A DNA stretch of 5,118 nucleotides, from NCBI GenBank assembly GCA_028290595.1, contig JAQGJO010000560.1, forward strand, positions 1 through 5,118, given 5' to 3'. Below, in pieces: positions 1 to 5,118 of the stretch. Numbering within the stretch: position 1 is the first letter of the stretch; every line of letters starts with the position of its first letter. Made by a program: the position numbers and the translations under genes. This DNA comes from Hyphomicrobiales bacterium (lineage in GTDB: Bacteria; Pseudomonadota; Alphaproteobacteria; Rhizobiales; Beijerinckiaceae). The notes under the pieces are model-generated. The model saw nothing but the letters and a program-made list of their open reading frames with translations. It was not told the origin of the DNA and ran no database searches.

Positions 1-36
1 GGTGCGTTCGCTCAAAATGGGCCTCGCGGATAATAT

Positions 37-52
37 GTAACCATATGGTTAC
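37..52. promoter_or_regulatory. Perfect 16-bp palindrome, probable operator
   Basis: The sequence GTAACCATATGGTTAC equals its own reverse complement over all 16 bases. With no loop it is more likely a binding site for a dimeric helix-turn-helix repressor (ArsR, TetR or MarR style) than a terminator. It lies about 80 bases before the SIMPL gene and may instead control a gene to the left of the window. The ATG inside it opens only a six-residue reading frame before TAG at 63-65, so it does not start a gene here. The assignment as an operator is inference. Confidence 0.45.
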
Positions 53-133
53 GCGTATCGGCTAGATTGTCAACCGTCATTCTTCGTTAGTGGTCTTTCC
101 TGTCCTACATCGCTGCGCCATGAGCAGCGCGGT

Positions 134-925
134 ATGGTTAGGTCACCCACGGAGATCCTCGACAATGTAGAAGAGTGTTTCGACGCGAAGATTATTGTCT
201 TGGCCGGCTTGGCGTTGTGTTGCATGCCGCCAGCCACGGCGTCGGCCCAGGATGTGCAGAACGGAGAGAACAAATTCACCTTGCCGCATATCACCGTCAC
301 CGGCATGTCCTATGTCGAGGTGAAGCCCGACATGGCAACGCTGTATCTTGGCGTCGTCAATGAAAAGAACACCGCTGCCGCCGCGGCTTCCGAGAACGCC
401 AAGGGCGCTACGGCTGCCATCGCCATGCTGAAAGAACTCGGCATCGACCCGAAGGACATCAAAACCACAAATCTCACGATTTCGCCGGTCTTCGTCCAGG
501 ATCGCGATCCGAAAACCTCTATCACCAAGCGTACGCTGACGGGCTATCAAGCCTCCAACTCGGTAGAGGCGCGAATCCGCGACATCGACAAGGGGGGCGC
601 CATCGCCTCGCGCGTCGTTGAGGCGGGCGCCAATAATTTCCGCGGCTTTGTTTTTTCTGTGTCCGACTCGGTGATGCGAGAGGACGAACTGCGCGCCAAG
701 GCAGTGAGCGAGGCGATGCGGCGGGCCGCGCTCTATGCCTCAGGTGCTTCGATGAAACTCGGCCGCCTGCTGGCCATAGATGCGGATATGCCGTTCGGGA
801 ATGAGGCCAGTCTTGCGCGGGGGCAACAGACCGGCCCAGTCACAGTGATCGTAATGCCGGTTGAGCCTGGAATGACACGGATCGAAGTGAAGGTGTCGGC
901 GACGTGGGAGTTGGTGCCGCGGTGA
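134..925 (+). CDS. Exported SIMPL-domain (DUF541-type) protein
   Basis: The 263-residue product fits the SIMPL/DUF541 family of periplasmic or surface proteins (relatives include E. coli YggE and BP26 of Brucella), whose molecular role is poorly defined and is often linked to oxidative stress. A hydrophobic stretch at residues 20-34 followed by ATASA-QD around residue 38 looks like a Sec signal peptide with an AxA cleavage site. The SIMPL domain runs from about residue 51 (ITVTGMSYVEVKPDMATL) to the end. Family hallmarks are the early G-x-x-x-x-x-x-P-D-x-A pattern, the central GYQASNSVEARIRDID segment, the helix with ELRAKAVSEAMRRA, and the closing EVKVSATWEL strand. The ATG at 134 is the only ATG in frame before the signal peptide. 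It has no clear ribosome binding site and gives an acidic N-terminus (EILDNVEECFD) that is unusual before a signal peptide, so the true start or the frame there is doubtful. The domain itself is intact. Confidence 0.88.
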   Translation: MVRSPTEILDNVEECFDAKIIVLAGLALCCMPPATASAQDVQNGENKFTLPHITVTGMSYVEVKPDMATLYLGVVNEKNTAAAAASENAKGATAAIAMLKELGIDPKDIKTTNLTISPVFVQDRDPKTSITKRTLTGYQASNSVEARIRDIDKGGAIASRVVEAGANNFRGFVFSVSDSVMREDELRAKAVSEAMRRAALYASGASMKLGRLLAIDADMPFGNEASLARGQQTGPVTVIVMPVEPGMTRIEVKVSATWELVPR

Positions 926-935
926 GGGAAGGGAG

Positions 936-983
936 ATGGATAAGCCGTGGACCCATCATTTCGTTGCAAGGGATCCCACATGA
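936..983 (+). CDS. Possible 15-residue leader ORF
   Basis: ATG at 936 opens a 15-codon frame (MDKPWTHHFVARDPT) that ends in TGA at 981-983 and overlaps the ATG at 980 as ATGA, a typical translational-coupling arrangement. A purine-rich GAGGGAAGGGAG tract lies immediately upstream (924-935) and could serve as a ribosome binding site. No family is recognised. The peptide could be a coupling leader for the next gene or simply chance. Nothing shows that it is translated. Confidence 0.22.
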   Translation: MDKPWTHHFVARDPT

Positions 984-1072
984 ACCAGCTTCGCCTTGTC
1001 TACGAACCGGAGGACGAATATCATGGTCTGCTGCGCCTTTGTGGAGAGCGAGGGCTTCGCCGGTCGCGGTGA
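980..1072 (+). pseudogene. Out-of-frame N-terminal part of the 1023-1421 gene
   Basis: ATG at 980 has a good ribosome binding site (AAGGGA at 968-973, six bases away). The frame reads MNQLRLVYEPEDEYHGLLRL before going off into an unrelated-looking tail (CGERGLRRSR) and stopping at TGA 1070-1072. From about 1041 the neighbouring frame continues with VESEGFAGRGEAWFG, so joining the two near 1038-1041 gives one sensible protein of about 147 residues. Restoring two lost bases, or removing one extra T, would fuse them. The YEPEDEYHG opening followed by a V-x-S-x-G-F-x-G-x-G-x-A-W-F segment is my recollection of how such small alphaproteobacterial hypothetical proteins begin. The frameshift is therefore likely but not proven. 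Confidence 0.55.
1009..1014 (+). promoter_or_regulatory. Internal ribosome binding site before ATG 1023
   Basis: GGAGGA lies eight bases upstream of the ATG at 1023, a near-ideal Shine-Dalgarno match and spacing. In the other frame the same bases encode the E-P-E-D-E stretch of the upstream fragment, so the match may be a by-product of acidic codons. If used, it lets the downstream frame be translated despite the frame break. Confidence 0.4.
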
Positions 1073-1421
1073 GGCGTGGTTTGGGATTGAGGAGTTGCAG
1101 GCGTTCTGCGACGAGATCGGCGCCTTTCCGATTCCGGATCGCAAGCCGATGCTGGCTGGCGGATACTGGAGCAAGGACACGCCGGGCGTCCTCGACCAGA
1201 CCCATGTGCGCATCGAAATGTCACCGCATGGATCGAAAGGACTTGTAAGCGTCGCAGTACAGGTGGCGACTGAGGCCTATTTTCGGGCGACAGACCTTCA
1301 GCAAAGTCTGGCGGTGAATTTTCTCGTCAATTACGGCGATTTGGCGCGGTTTCAATCGGCGCTGGCGGCGCACCTTCGTGGTGAAGCGGAGGAAGCACGG
1401 CTTGAGGCGCTGCCGTCGTAA
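1023..1421 (+). CDS. Hypothetical protein, main frame of a probably frameshifted gene
   Basis: From ATG 1023 the frame gives 132 residues ending at TAA 1419-1421. A TTG at 996 could extend it but has poor support. The protein is soluble and mixed alpha/beta in appearance. It has GFAGRGEAWFGIEELQAFCD near the N-terminus, then FPIPDRKPMLAGGYW, a THVRIEMSPHG strand and VAVQVATEAYF, and ends in an acidic helix rich in A, E and R. There are no membrane segments, signal peptide or catalytic motif that I recognise. The pattern recalls small DUF-type proteins with a W-F/EL-x-x-F core, possibly like DUF6228, but I cannot confirm a family. It follows the SIMPL gene by about 54 bases up to ATG 980 and may be co-transcribed with it. 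The upstream frame at 980 probably encodes the original N-terminus, so this is either a decayed gene rescued by an internal start or an intact gene carrying a sequence error. Confidence 0.6.
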   Translation: MVCCAFVESEGFAGRGEAWFGIEELQAFCDEIGAFPIPDRKPMLAGGYWSKDTPGVLDQTHVRIEMSPHGSKGLVSVAVQVATEAYFRATDLQQSLAVNFLVNYGDLARFQSALAAHLRGEAEEARLEALPS

Positions 1422-1431
1422 CGCTGACGGC
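1412..1431. terminator. Weak hairpin between convergent genes
   Basis: GCCGTC (1412-1417) and GACGGC (1426-1431) form a six-base-pair stem with an eight-base loop that includes the TAA stop of the + strand gene. It sits where two genes converge, so a terminator makes sense. However, it is followed on the + strand only by CACTTTCAA, with no real T-run, and there is no T-run on the other side. It is a weak candidate. Confidence 0.25.
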
Positions 1432-1436
1432 CACTT

Positions 1437-1988
1437 TCAATACCGCAGGTCGCGCCACTCTTTTGCAGTGATTTCCCAGACTTCGGCCGGGAGACGGCCG
1501 CAGACATAATCGCGCTCGACCGTTGCGATGACGCGCATGCCGCCAACCTCTGAAATCCGCCGCGAGGCGGTATTGTCCACGGCTTTGGACACGCGCAGCA
1601 CCGGCCGCTCGAGCGTCTCGAACCAGAATTTCGTCGCGGCGCGTGAGGCCTCCGACATCAGCCCCTGACGCTGCCACGGCATGGCGAGCCAGAAGCCGCG
1701 CTGGTCCTCCGCGTGGTCCTTCAGGTTGATCGCGCCGATCAACTGGCCGGGCTCGGTCTTGAGCCGGATCGACCACTGCCACAGCTTACCCGCCGCCATG
1801 GCGGGGAGAGCGATTTCGCGAATGAACGTCAAAGCCCCGTCGGCGGGATAGGGCCAGGGAACCGCGGTGGAGAGATATCTGACAATCTCCCAGCGCGCAA
1901 AATAGCGCTGCACGGCGGCGCTGTCGGCAAGCTCGATCGGGCGCAGGATCAGGCGGTCTGTCTGTAAGGTGGGAATGCGCGGTGTCAT
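1437..1988 (-). CDS. GNAT family N-acetyltransferase (RimJ/RimL type)
   Basis: The 183-residue product belongs to the GNAT fold of the RimJ/RimL-like group (Acetyltransf_3). This group transfers acetyl from acetyl-CoA to an amine on a protein N-terminus, small molecule or drug; the acceptor cannot be read from sequence. Residues 10-17, TDRLILRP, are the classical opening strand. QLIGAINL (82-89) is the central strand before the cofactor site, and WQRQGLMSEA (105-114) is the acetyl-CoA pyrophosphate loop in Q/R-x-x-G-x-x form. DNTASRRISEVGG (138-150) matches the N-x-x-S motif common near the end of this family. I chose the ATG at 1988 because GGAA lies six bases upstream. An ATG at 2000 would add four residues but has no binding site. 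The gene is co-directional with the hydrolase 129 bases upstream and converges on the 1023-1421 gene. Family certain, substrate unknown. Confidence 0.9.
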   Translation of the reverse strand: MTPRIPTLQTDRLILRPIELADSAAVQRYFARWEIVRYLSTAVPWPYPADGALTFIREIALPAMAAGKLWQWSIRLKTEPGQLIGAINLKDHAEDQRGFWLAMPWQRQGLMSEASRAATKFWFETLERPVLRVSKAVDNTASRRISEVGGMRVIATVERDYVCGRLPAEVWEITAKEWRDLRY

Positions 1989-2117
1989 GCAGCGTTCCAT
2001 GGCTGGGATTTTGGACTTTTGGGAGGCTAAGAGAGGAACTTCGCAGATTGAATCTAGAAACAGCGGTAACGAGGTTGAGAAAGAATCGTATTTCGAGACC
2101 GGTGGTAGGCGGGTCTG

Positions 2118-3080
2118 TCAGGATTTTGTTATCCGAGCCCGCCCCATAGCGTGCCGCTCGACGAGACCTGGTGCCTCAAGTGGTGCGAAGACAGCGGCGG
2201 TGCGGGTGCCGCCAATCTGTTGATACACCGCCGCCGAACTGCCTGGCCCGCCGCCGGTGTGGCCGATATAATTCGCGAGCGTTTGCGCCTCTCTGTTCTC
2301 GCTCTTTCCAATTTCACATTGCCCGATCATCAGGCCGAGGCCGTAGCCGGTCGAGCGCCACGGCCGGTCGGGCAGCGAACCGCCGATGGGGCGCGGCGTC
2401 GTCATCGTAGTGAGCAGCGGCCCGGGCAGCAGAGTGCCGGCCAACAGCCGATGCAGCAGCAGGGCCGCGCTGGCGGCGGGGCCGATGAGGAGGCCGTGAT
2501 AGACCCAGCCGGGATGATATTGCGCCGCATTGCCCCAGGCGGCGACGGCGAGATCGGCAGGTGTGCGCGCCAGTCTGACCGCCGAAATATCGAGCGGGCC
2601 GAGCACCAGATCGTCGAGCGCCGTGCCGAGCGGGCCACCGGTGCTGGTCTCGATGAGCTGACGGACGAGGAGATAGCCGATGTTGGAATAGGCCCAGCCT
2701 TCGCCGGGCTGAAACAGCAACGTGTCGGCGCCGGCGCGGCGCAGCAGATCGTCGACCGGCCAAGGTGCTTCGGCCGCCGCCACCGCCGCATGATAGGCGG
2801 GCAGGGAGCCGTAATCGGGCAGGCCGGCAGTGTGCTGCAGAAGCTGGCGTAGGGTGAAGGAACGAGTGAAGGCGAGCGTATCGAGAGGTTCGTCGAGCGC
2901 GAGCCGCCCGCGCGCCACCAGGACGAGGGCCGCCGCCGCGAGGACGGTCTTGGTGAAACTCCACCATGGCACCGGCATGGGATCGCCGGCTTCGATCACG
3001 TGTTCACCGGCGATGGCTGCGATGAGGCGGGACGGCGGCATGAGAGAGGTCCGGTTGCGCGTGGGTCTGTTTTGCAACAT
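2118..3080 (-). CDS. Serine hydrolase of the beta-lactamase / penicillin-binding family
   Basis: The 320-residue product fits the class C beta-lactamase-like family (PF00144), which includes esterases, D-aminopeptidases and penicillin-binding-like enzymes as well as true lactamases. The nucleophile motif S-x-x-K is SFTK at residues 41-44. The second motif Y-x-N is YSN at 131-133, inside PGEGWAYSNIGYLLV, a typical family context. The third motif is HTG at 274-276 in GHTGGGPGSS. LRQLLQHTAGLPDYG (about 77-91) is the characteristic conserved segment after the nucleophile helix. There is no signal peptide and the nucleophile lies close to the N-terminus, so the enzyme is probably cytoplasmic. This argues against a classical periplasmic beta-lactamase. 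I chose ATG 3080 because GAGG lies six bases upstream. Alternatives are TTG 3128 (16 residues longer) and ATG 3041 (13 shorter). It lies 107 bases downstream of the MFS gene on the same strand. The substrate cannot be inferred. Confidence 0.87.
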   Translation of the reverse strand: MLQNRPTRNRTSLMPPSRLIAAIAGEHVIEAGDPMPVPWWSFTKTVLAAAALVLVARGRLALDEPLDTLAFTRSFTLRQLLQHTAGLPDYGSLPAYHAAVAAAEAPWPVDDLLRRAGADTLLFQPGEGWAYSNIGYLLVRQLIETSTGGPLGTALDDLVLGPLDISAVRLARTPADLAVAAWGNAAQYHPGWVYHGLLIGPAASAALLLHRLLAGTLLPGPLLTTMTTPRPIGGSLPDRPWRSTGYGLGLMIGQCEIGKSENREAQTLANYIGHTGGGPGSSAAVYQQIGGTRTAAVFAPLEAPGLVERHAMGRARITKS

Positions 3081-3187
3081 CGGAGGCCTCGAGCCAAGGT
3101 GGCGGGAGTTGAGAGATTGAGTCTGCAAACGCCTGCAGGGGTCTGAAGAAGATTCGTTTTCAGGACAGGCGCTGCGCCATCACCTGC

Positions 3188-4582
3188 TCATGCCCGGCAT
3201 TCTTCCACTGCCTTGCCGATCCCGGATCGTAGACCGATGGCGGCGATGAGGCAGCCAATTGTCAGAGCCAGGCCTGCCAGCAATGCAACGGCGTGGACAC
3301 TGCTGCTGAGGTCTGCTTGCCCCGCCACCAGGGATCCTAATACACCGACGCCGATGACGCCGCCGATCTGGCGCGCGGCGTTCAGTGCGCCGGACGCAAT
3401 GCCGACCTGTTGTCTGTCGGCATGAGCGAGAACCGCCGTCGTCATCGCCGGCACGGCCAGCGCTGAACCGATGCCGGCTGCCAGCAAGGGGCCGACGATG
3501 ACCATGTAGGGCGTGGTGGCATCGACGCCCGCGAGAGTGAAATAGCCGATGGCGGCGAGTGCCTGTCCCAGCACCAGGGGCAGTCTTGGGCCGAATCGAG
3601 CGGTGAGCCAGCCCGCCACCAGATTGGCGATGGTTATCAGCGCGGTCATCGGTAGGAAGGCGAGCCCGGTCGTCAGCGGCGAATAACCTTTGGCGCTCTG
3701 GAAAAACAGGCTGAACACGAACATCAGCCCGTAAAAGGCGAAGTTCATCAGCAAGCCGGCGAGACAGGCGGCGCTGATCGCGGACGACCGGAACAGGGAG
3801 AGCGGCAGCATCGGCGCAGCGCTCCGTGCCTCTGTCAGCACGAAGGCCATGGCTGCCAGGATGCAGCAGACAAAGCCTGACACCACCAGCGGGTGCGTCC
3901 AGCCGAGCGCGCCGCTCTCGATGAAACCGAGCGTCAGCCCGCCGAGCGCCAGGATCGCCAGCGCCTGGCCGGGAAGATCGAGGCCGCGCGCGCTTTGGCG
4001 TTCAGTGGGCGGCGCGTAGGCCAGCGTCAGCCAGATGCCGGCAAGCCCGAGCGGCAGGTTGAGAAGAAAAATGCTCGGCCAGCCGAAACGATCCACTATC
4101 AACCCGCCGACGACGGGACCTGCCGCAATCGCAAGCCCGCCGACGCCGGCCCAGACGCTGACCGCCCGTGCTCGGGCGGCGGCGTCGGGGAAGCTGGCAT
4201 TCACCAGTGCCAGGGAGGCGGGGACGCACAGCGCTGCGCCGAGGCCTTGCACGGTGCGGCTGGCGATCAGCATGGAGATGCCGCCCGCCATGGCGCAGGC
4301 GAGGGATGCGGCGGTGAAAAGAGCGAAGCCGGCGATGAACACCCGCTTGGCGCCGAGCCTATCGCACAGAGCGCCGGCGCTCAGCAACAAGCTGGCGAAC
4401 ACCAGCGTATAGGCGTTCAGCACCCATTGCAGGCCGGTGATATCCGTTGCGAAAGATGCCTTGATCCGCTCCAGCGCGACGTTCACCACGGTGACATCGA
4501 GGATGACGATGGCGAAGCCCAGGCTGGCGGCGCCCAGGGTGAGGGTCGAAGAAGCGGTTTTGCCCGTTTCGAAATGCGGCAT
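3188..4582 (-). CDS. DHA2-family MFS transporter, probable drug efflux pump
   Basis: The 464-residue product is a proton-driven major facilitator of the 14-helix DHA2 type (EmrB/QacA group), an inner-membrane exporter of drugs or toxic organics. LDVTVVNVAL (28-37) is the helix 1 signature. GALCDRLGAKR (70-80) is motif A in the loop between helices 2 and 3, and the SRTVQGLGAA stretch (about 108-117) carries the motif B arginine. AAGPVVGGLIVDRFGW (153-168) is motif C, the antiporter motif, followed by IFLLNLPLG. SGALNAARQIGGVIGVGVLG (397-416) is the conserved late segment. Hydrophobic segments fill almost the whole length, as expected. The ATG at 4582 is preferred because AGGA lies eight bases upstream. 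An ATG at 4612 adds ten polar residues (MCPEQNRIPF) and lacks a binding site. The gene is divergent from a LysR-type regulator, which probably controls it. The exported substrate is unknown. Confidence 0.93.
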   Translation of the reverse strand: MPHFETGKTASSTLTLGAASLGFAIVILDVTVVNVALERIKASFATDITGLQWVLNAYTLVFASLLLSAGALCDRLGAKRVFIAGFALFTAASLACAMAGGISMLIASRTVQGLGAALCVPASLALVNASFPDAAARARAVSVWAGVGGLAIAAGPVVGGLIVDRFGWPSIFLLNLPLGLAGIWLTLAYAPPTERQSARGLDLPGQALAILALGGLTLGFIESGALGWTHPLVVSGFVCCILAAMAFVLTEARSAAPMLPLSLFRSSAISAACLAGLLMNFAFYGLMFVFSLFFQSAKGYSPLTTGLAFLPMTALITIANLVAGWLTARFGPRLPLVLGQALAAIGYFTLAGVDATTPYMVIVGPLLAAGIGSALAVPAMTTAVLAHADRQQVGIASGALNAARQIGGVIGVGVLGSLVAGQADLSSSVHAVALLAGLALTIGCLIAAIGLRSGIGKAVEECRA

Positions 4583-4676
4583 GAAAGGTATCCTGTTTTG
4601 CTCGGGACACATTTAATTTGCCGGTCATTGTTGATAAACTCGCGAAACTTGGATCACTACTCAGGATTAGTTGATA
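4583..4676. promoter_or_regulatory. Divergent control region between MFS and LysR genes
   Basis: This AT-richer stretch must hold both promoters and is the expected binding site of the LysR-type regulator. The octamer GTTGATAA occurs twice as a direct repeat, at 4630-4637 and 4670-4677, exactly 40 bases apart or about four helical turns. ACTA (4656-4659) and TAGT (4668-4671) form a short inverted repeat with an eight-base spacer, roughly LysR-box-like. AGGA at 4663-4666 is the probable ribosome binding site for the regulator, ten bases before its ATG. No -35/-10 pair stands out clearly on either strand. Confidence 0.55.
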
Positions 4677-5118
4677 ATGGACGTTCTCAAGGCCATGGCG
4701 GTCTTCGTTCGCGTCGTCGACGGCGGCAGCCTGACGGCAGCGGCGGCGCAATCCGATCTGTCGCCGACCATGGTGGGCAACCATTTGCAGGCGCTTGAAG
4801 AAAAGCTCGGCGCACGCCTCATCAACCGCACCACCCGGCGGCAGAACTTGACTGCTTTCGGCAAAATTTATTACGAGCGCTGCGTCGAGATTTTGGGGCT
4901 GGTGGAGGACGCTGAAGCGCTGGCGCTGGAAACGCAAAGCGTGCCGAAAGGCCGTCTGCGGATCACCGCATCGGCGATCTTCGGCAGCGAACGATTGATC
5001 CCGGCGCTTGCCGATTATACGGCGCTCTATCCCGGCGTTGATCTCGACGTGATCGTCAGCGATGCGATGATCGATCTGGCGGAGGATGGGTTCGAGGCGG
5101 CCATCCGCCTCGGTTCGC
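4677..5118 (+). CDS. LysR-family transcriptional regulator, 3' end beyond window
   Basis: ATG at 4677 opens a frame of 147 codons that stays open to the window edge; a full LysR protein has about 300 residues, so roughly half is seen. Residues 3-60 are the winged helix-turn-helix: VFVRVVDGGSLTAAAAQSDLS, then the recognition-helix region SPTMVGNHLQALEEKLGARL and INRTTRR, which is the standard family ending. The linker helix covers about 61-88, and PKGRLRITASAIFG (from residue 90) starts the effector-binding domain. DLAEDGFEAAIRLG near the end matches the D-L-x-x-x-G-x-D-x-A-I-R-x-G signature of the CrgA-like subgroup. AGGA ten bases upstream supports the start. The gene is divergent from the MFS transporter and probably regulates it and itself. 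The inducer is unknown. Confidence 0.93.
   Translation, partial: MDVLKAMAVFVRVVDGGSLTAAAAQSDLSPTMVGNHLQALEEKLGARLINRTTRRQNLTAFGKIYYERCVEILGLVEDAEALALETQSVPKGRLRITASAIFGSERLIPALADYTALYPGVDLDVIVSDAMIDLAEDGFEAAIRLGS

Noticed and set aside
67..93. Possible promoter TTGTCA with TAGTGG for the SIMPL gene
   Set aside because: The -35 match is good, but the -10 match is poor and the spacing is only 15 bases, so I do not list it as a feature.
143..550. - strand open frame of 135 codons opposite the SIMPL gene
   Set aside because: It is antisense to a recognised domain and has no convincing features of its own.
2151..2852. + strand open frame of 233 codons
   Set aside because: It is antisense to the serine hydrolase, with biased composition and no domain; the hydrolase shows all three catalytic motifs on the other strand.
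3129..3187. Possible terminator after the MFS gene
   Set aside because: Only short stems (GGCG/CGCC with a three-base loop, CTGAA/TTCAG) can be drawn and none is followed by a T-run on the - strand.
3893..4798. Long + strand open frame of 301 codons
   Set aside because: It is antisense to the clear MFS gene and runs into the LysR gene in the wrong frame. Its product is a low-complexity mix rich in G, R, Q and A with no recognisable domain, as expected from a GC-rich shadow frame.
4359..4937. - strand open frame of 192 codons across the divergent region
   Set aside because: It is a shifted frame of the MFS N-terminus joined to the antisense of the LysR gene; both real genes have strong family motifs.

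Overview
The window looks like an ordinary chromosomal accessory stretch from a GC-rich proteobacterium. The codon usage, the protein styles (a CrgA-type LysR regulator, a 14-helix DHA2 transporter, a SIMPL-domain exported protein) and the gene arrangement suggest an alphaproteobacterium, possibly of the rhizobial order. That placement is inference from style, not from a marker gene. No rRNA, tRNA, CRISPR array, insertion sequence or phage gene was seen.

Left part (1-1421, + strand). A perfect 16-bp palindrome sits at 37-52, followed by a gene for an exported SIMPL-domain (DUF541-type) protein ending at 925. After a short gap comes a small conserved-looking hypothetical gene whose N-terminal part (from 980) and main body (to 1421) lie in different reading frames. 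It is either a frameshifted gene or one now translated from an internal ATG at 1023 that has its own strong ribosome binding site. A 15-codon ORF (936-983) overlaps the ATG at 980 by ATGA.

Middle and right part (1437-4582, - strand). Three co-directional genes read leftward, in transcription order: a DHA2-type MFS efflux transporter (4582 to 3188), a serine beta-lactamase/esterase-family hydrolase without a signal peptide (3080 to 2118), and a RimJ/RimL-type GNAT acetyltransferase (1988 to 1437). The gaps of about 107 and 129 bases make a tight operon uncertain. The acetyltransferase converges on the hypothetical gene, with 15 bases between the stop codons.

Right end (4677-5118, + strand). 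The first 147 codons of a LysR-type regulator are present and run off the window. It is transcribed divergently from the MFS gene across a control region of about 94 bases, the usual layout for a regulator that controls its neighbouring efflux pump.

No convincing new system is present. The points most worth checking are the split reading frame of the 980-1421 gene, the poorly supported start of the SIMPL gene next to it (together suggesting local decay or sequence error), the palindromic operator-like site at 37-52, and the repeat-containing LysR/MFS control region.
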